Assembly: GCA_002794775.1 (NCBI GenBank)
Contig: NBAY01000031.1
Coordinates: forward strand, 434,001 to 498,000
From: Porodaedalea pini
Lineage: Eukaryota; Basidiomycota; Agaricomycetes; Hymenochaetales; Hymenochaetaceae
Length of the DNA: 64,000 nucleotides
Direction of reading: 5' to 3'
This document shows positions 45,781-56,171 of the stretch, piece after piece (the first letter of the stretch is position 1; the number at the start of each line of letters is the position of its first letter). The notes beneath the pieces were generated by a model. The model was not told the DNA's origin and searched no databases. It worked only from the letters and a program-made list of their open reading frames with translations. The position numbers and the translations under genes were made by a program.

Positions 45781-48021
45781 TTAATAGGGAGAACGATAAT
45801 TACGACGGGCAGGACAGTCCGAAGACCGAGCGCTGTGGTTACCATGGCAATTAATGCACAAAGCGAAGTGTTCGCACTGAAGGTTGTTAGCGGCGGTACA
45901 CGGAGCGCATTTGGCGACATGTACTGTGGTGCGGTGCGTTTCCGAACAGATAGCACATCGTGCTACTGAACGACACTTGGAAGCTGGATGTCCTAGGCGG
46001 TGACAGTTGTCGCATTGATTAATTGTAGGGCGCGCCTTCATTTCTTCAAGGCGACGAATAACGCCAAACACAGGAACCGAACGGTTACCGTGTAGGAAGA
46101 AGTGATCGAAGGAAAGACGGTCTGGGTCTTTCATGACAACCGAGACATTGCAATAGTCGCACTCGTTGAGACGTTCCGGCGACGACATAAACCTAGGTGG
46201 GAACATGAACTCTCGCCCTTCGAATTGGGGAAGAGCTGAAATTTCGTTAAAAAGGTCAGATTCGCTGTAAATAAGCTTGGATTCCCTGTCGTAGACGGGG
46301 ACACCGGGAATGACCATCTTGAATTGTGGGGACGGAATGAACGGTTTCGCCCCACTGATGTTAAGGATGTGGCTAAGCTGGGTAGCGAGGGAAGGGTAAT
46401 TAGCGTCGAAATCCAAACAAATGTTAGTAAAGGAGATCAGGAGGTTGCTATTCGAGGTGTACTCGACGTTCAGAACCACCAAATGTTTAAAAAGAGGATT
46501 GCCTTTAAGGCCAGCCCTCACCGCATTTTTAACGGATTGTGTAAGTGGACGGACAGTGAGGTCCCCTGGTAGGGAGAAATAAACCCGTTTAATGTTGGAA
46601 GAGCGAATATTGACCGATCCGTTAGATCGGTTAACTGGTACTGTGGAAATTTCCCCATCAGGGTTCTCGGCGGTAGGGCGCAAAACTTTGGTTGGGGTGG
46701 TCTTTGGTTTCTTTTGTGCCGCTTTCGCATAGGTCACTGTGGTGAATCCGTCCTTGTCCGTCCCGACGGAATCGACCTTCGGGTGATAAATGGTTGTGCC
46801 GCCCGGTCTGGGGGTGTTATGTGCTGAATGTGCATATCCATCAGGTGCGTAAATGACTCCTTCAGAGCTCATGCGATAGCCTGATCCCGGGACGTGTGTA
46901 TTGGTGATGGCTGCGGCATAGTCGGTCTTCCCATTCTTAGGGGTCTGGACGCGTTGTTTAGCGATAGGAGGGTCGGGAGGGAACCGATTATCATGGACAA
47001 AGCGAGCGCCAATAGGGTCAGGGAGGAATTTAACCTGTGGTTTGTTAGCCAAAGAAGGGGGTTTAGCGACAGAAGAAGAAGAATAAGAAGAGCGGGAAAG
47101 CTGTTTTTTGAGATTGTTAGTTTTTTCAACGAGAGAAGAAACAAGAGAAGTAAGGGACTGAATGGAGCGGGACATAGTCGACATATCGTCGGAAATATGT
47201 TGTTCGCGTATGGCCTGAGCTGAAACGTGAACGTCATCAAAAACATGTTTGAAATCGGGAGAATGGATCCGGTATGAGGAATGGAAGGCCTGGAGCCCTT
47301 CATTCGCCTTGTTTTCCTTGATAGTTTCGTCGTCGAAACAGTGAGCTTTGCTGACCCAGGATACGAGGTTGGAAGCCACGTCCGCAAGGGCTTTGTCGGC
47401 GCGGATCGGATCATCATGCCACAGCGTGGGAGAAGTCCAAGACGGTTGAGTGATAAGCGTCGTTATGTGCTGTATAGTCTCATTAGTCAGGTGTTGAAAT
47501 GAGGCCGAGACTCGTTCGGCGATTTGAGGATCCTCGTATTCGGAAATGGAAATGTCGTCCATGTCGTTATCGACCTGAGGGGCTTGGCTTATACTAGGGA
47601 CGTAGAGGTCGTCGGCCTCCATGTCCACGATTTCGTCGATTCGGGCGGGTGGCTGAAGGACGTGATGTTCTTCCTCCGAGTTGGAGCGCTTGAGGGAAGA
47701 TTGTGACTCGACAATGGGGGTGGGGGGAAGATCCCCTTGCTTGCGTAGGGCGGCCGCATGGGCGTCGGCTTCGACATCGGGGGACCAGTTGGCACGGTTC
47801 TTCGCAACAGTTACGCAGACGGCATCGTCGTGGTTGTAGGTCTTATCGCGACCACAAACGATGCAAAGCTTGTCTTTGCCACTAACACAGCTGCGACTGT
47901 GATAGGGGAGATCCGATTTACACTCCTCACACTTGGTGGGGTCCTTGGGATTGGCAAGGGAAAGAGACGACTTTGTTTTGTTGAGAGATGCTTTAGCTCT
48001 GGTCAGCATTTTGCTGTCCAT
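45781..48021 (-). CDS. LINE copy 2 ORF1 (nucleic-acid-binding), intact
   Basis: An uninterrupted 746-residue frame from MDSKMLTRAKASLNKTKS. The domains are as in copy 1: N-terminal CEECKSDLPYHSRSC and CIVCGRDKTYNHDDAVC, acidic low-complexity linkers, a Ser-rich stretch (SRSSYSSSSVAK), then the knuckles CDNCHRLGHPASKC, CAICSETHRTTVHVAKC and CINCHGNHSARSSDC. ORF2 starts 5 nt after its stop, a spacing that fits termination-reinitiation. Its start codon is 72 nt from the element's 5' end. Confidence 0.93.
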   Translation of the reverse strand: MDSKMLTRAKASLNKTKSSLSLANPKDPTKCEECKSDLPYHSRSCVSGKDKLCIVCGRDKTYNHDDAVCVTVAKNRANWSPDVEADAHAAALRKQGDLPPTPIVESQSSLKRSNSEEEHHVLQPPARIDEIVDMEADDLYVPSISQAPQVDNDMDDISISEYEDPQIAERVSASFQHLTNETIQHITTLITQPSWTSPTLWHDDPIRADKALADVASNLVSWVSKAHCFDDETIKENKANEGLQAFHSSYRIHSPDFKHVFDDVHVSAQAIREQHISDDMSTMSRSIQSLTSLVSSLVEKTNNLKKQLSRSSYSSSSVAKPPSLANKPQVKFLPDPIGARFVHDNRFPPDPPIAKQRVQTPKNGKTDYAAAITNTHVPGSGYRMSSEGVIYAPDGYAHSAHNTPRPGGTTIYHPKVDSVGTDKDGFTTVTYAKAAQKKPKTTPTKVLRPTAENPDGEISTVPVNRSNGSVNIRSSNIKRVYFSLPGDLTVRPLTQSVKNAVRAGLKGNPLFKHLVVLNVEYTSNSNLLISFTNICLDFDANYPSLATQLSHILNISGAKPFIPSPQFKMVIPGVPVYDRESKLIYSESDLFNEISALPQFEGREFMFPPRFMSSPERLNECDYCNVSVVMKDPDRLSFDHFFLHGNRSVPVFGVIRRLEEMKARPTINQCDNCHRLGHPASKCRSVARCAICSETHRTTVHVAKCAPCTAANNLQCEHFALCINCHGNHSARSSDCPARRNYRSPY

Positions 48022-48093
48022 AGCGAAGAGAGAAAAAGACGAGATAACTGCAAGATTCCCACGGTCCAGATGGTGGTGGTAGGAGTTCAAGAA

Positions 48094-48104
48094 GTGTTAG
48101 AAAC
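48094..48104 (+). repeat. Target-site duplication of LINE copy 2, right
   Basis: GTGTTAGAAAC, identical to 40341-40351. It lies 47 bp upstream of the OMA1 start codon. Confidence 0.92.
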
Positions 48105-48151
48105 GCGTCCGCGCGTCAACTGCCACTCCTTGAACCTTGAGTCATGTCACT

Positions 48152-50130
48152 ATGGCCTCCGTGCTTCGTTCCATCTCTCGCCCATCTCTTTCTTTGTCTC
48201 AGCACCTCGTCATATCACTGAAACATCCGCACTTCGGAATATCAAATGGCACTCGTTGGGTTTCGTTGCTACATGCTCGTTCTAACGGCATCCCGGTGCA
48301 CGCCCTTGCAAGGCATAACTGGTCCTCGGCCAATGCGGCTCCTAGTTTTGCCTTACCATCAACTTCAGGCTTGAGAAACGGATCCTTTGGCTATCGCCTT
48401 CGTCCGCATCAGAAGTTCGCGTTAAGCACACACCAGCTGATCCCACACAGATGCTACAGTGAGTTTCGCAACAAACCCGATCAAACAGGCGACTGGGAGA
48501 AGTGGAACACAAAAACTGGTTTGGCTGCCCTTGTCATGATAGCTGGCGCAATATATTATGCTTTGCAGTGCGTATACTCCTACATAAACTTTCCTTCATT
48601 TCTTTGTTTACCGACCATACAATTCGCACACATATATCATATGAGGAAGCTTGGAGCGAGTCCCTCAGACTGGACGCTGGAGGTTTATGGGTGTTCCTCG
48701 AAAATGGGAGGCTACGCTAGCAAAGGAAGAGTATGCAGCGTTTCTCGAAGAATTTCGCGGCCGTATCCTTCCACCAAGCCATCCCATAACGCAGCAAATA
48801 CGTACTGTTGTATCTGCGATTCTCGAAGCGAATGGGCTTGGAATCTTGGCCAGCACATCTGTTGCTAATCCAAGTCAAAAGGATGTTGATGTGCGGAACA
48901 TCGACTCGGACATATGGGACCCTGATTTCAGGCGAGCGGAGCTTGATTTTATATCGGAAGATGCGAGCATGTCTGCTAGTCCAGGTGGCGATACTTTACG
49001 CGAGTGGAACTTGATTGTAGTGGATGACGATAGCATCGTGAATGCTATGGCCGGGAACGGTGCGTATTCTCATGTTTCGCGCGCTCCGATCTATTTTAAT
49101 TTCTGTGCTCTAAGGCAATGTCATCGTTTTCACCGGTATCCTTCCCATTGCACACGATATGGATGGACTCGCTGCTGTCCTCAGCCATGGTAAGCCATCG
49201 ATGATTATCTCTACGCATAAATTTGTCTAAGAACATTTCTGTGCGTCCTCGGTGTACGTATCATATAGAGATCGCCCATGTAGGTCAGCTTGTCTTCTCA
49301 GGCCTTTCCGACGTACGCTTTTCTTAATACCTCTAACATCTTCCAATGTGTCGAAAACAGTTGCACGTCACGTCTCGGAAAAGCTCTCTGAATTGCTCAT
49401 CATGAACGGTATTCTGTACTTGCTGCCGTTCTTCGGGCTCGACGTCGGATATGGTCCGATACTTATGAAGTACCTCTATCATCTACCAAACTCGCGTGTC
49501 ATCGAACTTGAAGGTGCCAGCCTCATCATTCTTTGCATCTCTCGACTAGCGTTCTCTTACCCTTTGGAACCTCAATCTCTCATTCAGCCGACAAAATTGG
49601 TCTTCAACTCGCTGCGCGTGCATGTTTTGACCCGAGGGGTGCTGTCTCGTACGTTCTTTTGTCTTATCTTCATTCATGATCTCACGGCCTTCACTTCTAT
49701 ACTCCTGCATTTGAATCGCAAACGTCTTCGTGAGCTCAGAATGCAAGCGCGCATGGCAGATCTCGAACGCCGCGGCAGCCGGCTTAATCTCAGTTTCTTG
49801 GAGACACACCCAACGGGCAGCACTCGTATCAAGGTCCGACATGTCGCTTTCCTTCCATCTCCTTTCAACTCCATCCTCTCCTTGATCCTTACCCGAACCC
49901 TTCTCTGCCTGGCTCCGCCTTTTCTACCATCTCATTTGCATCTTAAAGTAACCACTGCTGACATCGATTACTTCCTTTTAAAATTCTAGCTTCTCACAAA
50001 TGCTCTTCCGGAGGCATACGCCCTCCGCGCGGCGAGCAGTGCATGCGCTCACCTCGAGGACGACTTCGACGCTTTCCGCGCCGCGGCCAGCAAGGTTAGA
50101 AACGAGCAGGACCGTGAGATGTCGGAGTAA
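48152..50130 (+). CDS. OMA1: OMA1-type mitochondrial inner-membrane metalloprotease (M48)
   Basis: A stress-activated protease of the mitochondrial inner membrane. The N-terminus (MASVLRSISRPSLSLSQHL) is basic and Ser-rich, as a mitochondrial presequence. A membrane segment LAALVMIAGAIYYAL is followed by HLERVPQTGRWRFMGVP, the conserved family start. Further exons give NAMAGNG, NVIVFTGILPIAHDMDG and the zinc site SHEIAHVVARH, assembled from three exons with a 15-nt micro-exon at 49269-49283. ELEADKIGLQLAARACFDPRGAVS supplies the third ligand Glu. The tail has FLETHPTGSTRIK and ends REQ-type charged sequence at 50130. LINE copy 2 ends 58 bp upstream of the ATG, so the native upstream promoter has been displaced. 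Confidence 0.92.
49269..49283 (+). other. 15-nt micro-exon encoding part of the HExxH zinc site
   Basis: AGATCGCCCATGTAG sits between a TATAG acceptor and a GTCAGC donor. Joined to its neighbours it turns AVLSH + VARH into the continuous zinc motif. Skipping it keeps the frame (15 nt) but removes the catalytic Glu and second His. Confidence 0.85.
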
Positions 50131-50567
50131 ATGAATTGGCTTGAATCGTATTCAAGCATACTCAGTTCAGCTGTATCCCTGTACCGCTATAAGCCGCGAT
50201 GGTCCAATTCCATCCTAAGTGTTCTTCATTCTTGCGTGTACAACATACATAGTGCATATCGTAGAACAGTAACCTCCTAGATTCAGCATATTCATAATGT
50301 ATGGAACTTCAGAGGCAAATGACGGACGAGCAGAGGTGAGATCGAATATGCAAGTGCGAGCGGACGGTAGGTATGCAAATTGATACAAGCAAATTAAAGG
50401 AAGGCGACAAGGTAATAAATAGATGTAAAAAAGGTAAACCAAAGGGGTAGATGAAATAAGAAAGAATGCTCCCAGGGATAAAGAATTGACGAAAGCTGCT
50501 GTCCCAAGCGATAAGGGACTCGCCCACGCTGGCGAAGAAAGGTGGCGCAGCAAGTTATTCTACGGCG
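50131..50567. other. Convergent 3' region of OMA1 and SAC3
   Basis: AT-rich untranslated sequence between two stop codons. No gene is seen. Confidence 0.4.
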
Positions 50568-53500
50568 TTAGCTCGTGCCTTCACGTTTCTTGCTACCATA
50601 TGTTCTGAGAACATCGCGAGACAATGCCCGCAACATTGCGACCGTCACGCTTGACACGGAGGAATTCCCCACGGATGGAGCAGCGCTCGGGGTTGGGGAC
50701 GGTGACGTGCCAAATAAGGGCTCCTGGCCCTGATCATCCGTCACCGACTCAGACGACCGCGAGACACGCGCTCGCTTTGCGCTCATTGAAGGGGTCGGAG
50801 GTGATGGACTACGCACAAACAATCAGTCTTCAACGAACACGGAAGAGATAGATAGGGACAAACACACCTCGAAGCTTGCGACGCAGACTCACTTGGCTCG
50901 TCGTTGTAATTGGAATCACCATTCGACTTGCGCTTCGGCGATGAGCGAGGAAGTGTCTTGATGGCAGTGCGCAAACGTGCTTGCGTCTGCTCTAACGCAT
51001 CTGCGAACTGCGAAGAGGCTTGCTTTAAGTTCGCCTTCGAGATGACTCGCCGTTGCAAAGTAACGTTCGCAAACTGTTGGGCGTAGAGGAAAGCAAGGTG
51101 AAGCAGGTGATCGAAGAGAGCCCGGGCTTCTGTATCTGAAGTCCGATAAGTCAGTCATGCTTAGACTCGCATACAATCGACAATCGTGCCTTGATTGAAG
51201 CCAGCAGCTAAATAGTGGTTTGCCAGGTAATCTGCATCAAACTTGGACGAGCGCAGCCATTCATAAATGACCCTTGGAACGGACCTATAGTACAGAGACT
51301 TATTAACATGAGATAAGGTTGTAAAAAAAGTCGTACTGGTCGTCTCTATCCTTCCCGAAAGGCGGAAGAGGTAGCGGGATCACCTGCGAAGAATCCTTGT
51401 TCCACACAGACAGCACGCTTTCCAACATGGCATTTAAGCTCTCCACAAAACATTCTACAACGTGGCTGAACATACGCCAGTTGACTGCGAAATTTCCTGA
51501 TTAACCTCCGAGAAATGCAGATAAAGCAAATGATCTTACAGGTTTCGTCAGAGAAACAGGCATCTACCCAAACTGACGCAGTCTCTCTCCAACGCAGACT
51601 CAATCGGTCGAAGAGATCTTGGATTTGAGAAGGTTAGGCAAATTGCAGGAGCATATACAATAAAAACTCACCTGAGAGATGGAGCCTTTCAACGAGCTCT
51701 CCTTGTACATCGGCATTCAGTCTCGGTAAGCATTTCGCAAACGCCTCATCAGTGTCATCCGAAGAGATGGTAATCCTGATGCTATTCCGTAGGATTCCGT
51801 CTTCAACGTACTTAGCAGCCTGTATCACGAATCAGAACCTCCTTATGCAGATAAAAAAACTAATGCATACCATATCCGAAATGTCAGAGTCGATATCGCT
51901 GCCAGGACTTGAATCCCAGTTTATGAATAGAAGCGATGGAGTATAATGGCGACGCTCTGGTAGCATGGAGATAATATCTCTCAATCTCGAGCAGTCATCA
52001 AGAACCCGATATTTTCTGAGAAACAGTTAGCCATGTTCGCGTCACAGAAAATGAGTGATTTCCACACCTCTCAATCTCATCATCGACTCCTTCAAGCGGA
52101 GTGCATTCAAAGACTATCAAACCAGGGAACACCTCTAGCGATGGGTTTGCCGACACTGGAATGGTGAACACAGCTTCAGATTCCCAGCTTCCTGACTGTG
52201 GCACATCGAACTTCTGCTCCAACCAGATTGCTGTCTTGTCGTTATCTGGGTTCATGCATAACCATGTAGCCCAGTTTGGCGGTACATCCTCAACTCGAGA
52301 CTGCACGTACTCCTGGATAGCTTTGACGAACAAACCCCGAGCCCATCTACGCTCATGTTTTTTCCTGTTCTATCAAAGACTTCAAAATTGTATCCGAGAG
52401 GTTGGAGCTGAGGGGCGCACCTGCATGAGCTTCTCAGCGAGCTCCTCATCAGTACGACGCTCCATGGGATTTGACACCCTTTTAAGTCGCCGTCGCGAGC
52501 GACTTGGCTCGACCTCGATTGCGGATGCACTTCGCTGCCGCTTGTAAGACGAAGATGATGGCAGGGAGCGTTCCGTCGCACTTTCATGAATCTTTTGTTT
52601 ATACGCCTCGCTCCTCCGACATGCTTCTTTCCAGGTAACAGTATCCACCAACCTCTGTTTCCACCGTCTATAAACTACAGGAACTATCCCATGCGTTCGC
52701 CTAAATGCATGCGCTTGTTCATAACGTTCACGCTTCGACCCTGAGGATGCAGGTGAATCCATCGAATCCTCATCGTAAACCGTGAAGCTTCCATTTGCCA
52801 GAGGTGACGAGGTAGTGGGCGGTTGTCGGTCAGGAGTGGGAGGCGGACCAGCCTGCGGTGACAAATGCGAGCTGGATGACGGAAATACATTGGGGGTGCT
52901 GGTCGTTGTTGCTGATATGTTGATCTGTAGACCTGGAAAATGATAAGGGGTTGAGGGAGTCGTCGGACCAACAGGAGGTATCGCGGAGGATGAAAAGGAG
53001 GCTGTGGGAGTGCCAGGCAGCGAAATAGGCGCCTTACGGCTCAAGGAGGCGGACCTACAGGAGAGTCGATGGCGTATGCCTTGCGAGTCTCTCCATTTGA
53101 TTTCAAAGCGGGACCAGTGTTTATTGACAACGACGGCCCGCTTTGACCCTTCTGCGGTGAAGGGAAAGGATAGGACGGAGAAGCTACCGGTGTTGCGAAC
53201 ACTCCGCGATTGGGGTCCACTACGTTCTGCAATAGCGAATCGGTTCGAATGGGCGTGAGGCTAGCTCTTGTTCCAGCAGTGAAGGGTGTGGAAGATAGTG
53301 AAGCTCTTATAGCTTCAGGCTCAAAACTGGGAGCTGCAGGATTGAGTGTTGGCACGCTTTTAGAAGACGCAAAAGGAGGAGGTGCTTCTGGCGTCTTCAC
53401 TGCTTCAGAGGGATCAACACGATCCTCTTCACCGGTAGAATCAAGGGGAGCAGCATCTGTAAGGCTTCGCAGCTTCTTTGTCTCTCGGGGAAGAGCAGAG

Positions 53501-55712
53501 GTGGGAGGCTGAACAGAAAATGGGGATGTATTTTGCTTCGTGGGCTCAAGTATCTTTGGCGGTGTTGAGAAACTACCGCTGGAGGGGGACACGCCGAAAA
53601 CAGGACCTCCAAATACATTCGAATTAGAGCCGAATGCGCTTAGTGCTGTGCCGAATGCAGATGACGGTCCTGTATTCCCCAAGATAGATGGAGTAGATGA
53701 TGAGCCAACAAGCTTGCCGAAAACCGATTCATTTGGATGAACCGTCCCGGACGACGACTGAGCCGGCTGACCGCCAAAGAGCGATGTAGAAGAAAGGCCT
53801 ACGATAGAGGTCAGTTTAAGTATATGTTCTGAATAAAAATTAGATGAACGAGTACCAGGCGTAGACTTAGAGTGAGAAATAGTAGCGTCCCGCGGAGGTG
53901 TAGGCGCATTTCCAAAATTCTCCGTTAACCACTGAGTTGCTCCTCGTTTTAGAGGCGAAGGAAGTGGCGCCTCCTCGTCCTGTTGCTGGACTTCGAGTAA
54001 TCCATCATCAACATCTTCTGTTACGCTGTCGTCCTCTATAAATGCACTGAGGTCATCACCGTCTCCCTCGCTCTCTTCCTGTGCAATCTCCTCGTCCATA
54101 TTTGCATCTTCTACTCCATCCTCCGCCTCATCATAACCCTCTACTTCCGAATTGCCATCAATGATGTCCTGTATTGAGAGAGGACCCTTTATGCTCTCCA
54201 TATCGTCGATTGTGTCCTTCCCAAAGATATGTTCAAGAAAACATGCGATAAGATATATCATGACGATATTACGTCGTTCGCGCAGCACGCCCGCGAGTTC
54301 TCCAAATGTCTGCATCGCCGCCGCGCTGACCTTCATTTTGGATGTCTTTGTGATAGGGCTGCTTGCGGTTTGTACTTCGCTGCGGAAACGAGTAATGAGC
54401 TGGAACGCCCTGTCGGAAGCGATGTGCGGAGGTGGCCTGTCATTTCGTTCATGCTGGTCGCGAATAAGGCCGAGGCGGTGGTAAATACGCATCTCAAGTT
54501 CGTTCGGCGACTGGTAGGCTCCTCGCTGGTCATCATAGAACTCCTTCAGAGACAACAGAGCTTTGATATGGATTAACTCCGAGACGTTTGTGGCTAGAGG
54601 AATAAAAAAACTCACAGTTCATGAGTTGCTGGATTTCCAACGCTCGGTCGAACGTTGATACTCCGTACATGAGATGAAGAGAAAGGATATGAAAACGTGT
54701 ACATCGCTCATGACACTCCATAGCTACAGGGCCTGTGTTTTGCTGAATAGTAAAGTCATTGCGCACTGCACGCGAACGGTCGCGCACAAACGCTTGAGTA
54801 TCAGGGAAGCCGCCTCTCGGGATAAGTTCATGGAAGAGGTAGTCCAGTGTTCTCTTTCAAAGAGACAGTGAGCTAGACGCACAGAGACCTTGCTTCAATG
54901 CGTACCTTGAGAACAGGAGCAGGCCGTAAATCTGAAGGGATGATTTTGTCGCCTTGACCGCGCTCATAGATCTTTACTGCATGCGCATGGTCAACCTTCT
55001 TGGTCGGCTTTCCGTCCAGATCAAGGATCTACACCCGAAAAAATGTACAAAATTATAAATGCAGCGTAAAGTCAACTTCATCGCAGGACAGTGGATCACG
55101 CACGCATTCCCATTTATCCAGGTTGTTCTCCCGCTCCCGTCGGTAGCGCTCAAACTCTGGACACATATCTTGACAGGTTCCGACAATGGTTATTGCCTCG
55201 TCAAGTCGCTTTGGCTTCGTTGGGTCGTCCATCTTGCCTTCGCGTATTGCGCGGGCTCGTTCTACTTCACGCGCTTTGACGAGCTAGCGTGAAGCACACG
55301 GAAAGACAATAGCACGATGGGTGTCTCTACCACTGAAAGCAGCTAAAAACACACCTCTTCCCATGTTTTCCCAGTTCCATTCACGGCAGGGGGAGGTGTA
55401 ACGAAAATGCGAGGGGCCCGCATCGGAGACACCGTCGTCCTCATCCTCCGTCACGTTGGCAGATACCGAAGCGCTATGCGGGGCATGTCCGTTAGGCGTC
55501 GCATGTCCAGCCCGTCCTCCCCGAGCTCCAAGTGAGCTTCCACCGCGCCCTCTCTCCCAACGCCCATCCGGTGCAGGCGACGGTGAGCCCGAAACACGTC
55601 CGCTGACCCATGTTTTGTTCTTCGAGTGCGTGATGCCACCGCGCCCACCCCTTATAACTGCGCGGACCTTGTGCGGCACGGGCGCGCTCGTCTTCACCGA
55701 CGCGTCGTTCAT
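50568..55712 (-). CDS. SAC3: SAC3/GANP-domain mRNA export factor
   Basis: The scaffold of the TREX-2 complex at the nuclear pore, linking transcription to mRNA export. Start [18 protein letters not shown] with an RG-rich N-terminus ([20 protein letters not shown]). The SAC3 domain begins at [20 protein letters not shown] and [14 protein letters not shown]. It continues through [54 protein letters not shown] and a helical part with [19 protein letters not shown]. An acidic stretch follows (for example [15 protein letters not shown]), then FG-like and Ser/Pro-rich sequence ([15 protein letters not shown]) and a basic C-terminal part with [14 protein letters not shown]. About ten introns are inferred; exact boundaries in the last 2 kb are uncertain. 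Confidence 0.88.
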
Positions 55713-56171
55713 TTGTTGCCCGTTAGATACTCGCGGCGCGCTCGAGCGGAGCGGCTCGTCGCGGTTTTGTGAACAAGACCGAAAGTCCGTAAGAGGCTTA
55801 TGCCAAATGCGACTTTCTCACGAATACAATTTGTGTCACTACATAGTACTGAAGGATCGACGCGACACAACTGGCCCTGGAACCCAAGCGTAGTACTAGT
55901 TCAAAAGTTATCTATTGATTGTACTTACTATCGGATGCAAATCACCTACTACGCGAGTGTAAGAAAGATATACTGTACTACTGCACTAGCAAAAAAGGCT
56001 GACTTTACAAAGCGAACCAATAAACATAGCGCGGAGTCCTAAAATTGAAGGACCGCAGGCATTACAACTACGACTAGCCTACATAAATAATCGCAAGGGA
56101 AAAGGAGTTTAATAACAAGGATAAAAACAAGGGACGGATAGTTAACATCACAGAGGAAATTAGCGGCGACT
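55713..56171. other. Intergenic between SAC3 and the CDCA7-like gene
   Basis: Carries the SAC3 promoter and the neighbouring gene's 3' end. No gene is seen. Confidence 0.4.

Larger units (their letters stand above)
40352..48093 (-). mobile_element. Tad-like non-LTR retrotransposon, copy 2
   Basis: A full-length LINE of the same family as copy 1, on the opposite strand. It has a 72-bp leader, ORF1 (746 aa), a 5-nt spacer, ORF2 and a 150-bp 3' tail containing AGTAGATAGCAGA. The duplication GTGTTAGAAAC occurs at 40341-40351 and 48094-48104. Without insertion D it is about 6,296 bp. Proteins of the two copies are clearly diverged (roughly three quarters identical by eye), so this is an independent insertion rather than a duplication. 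Confidence 0.94.
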
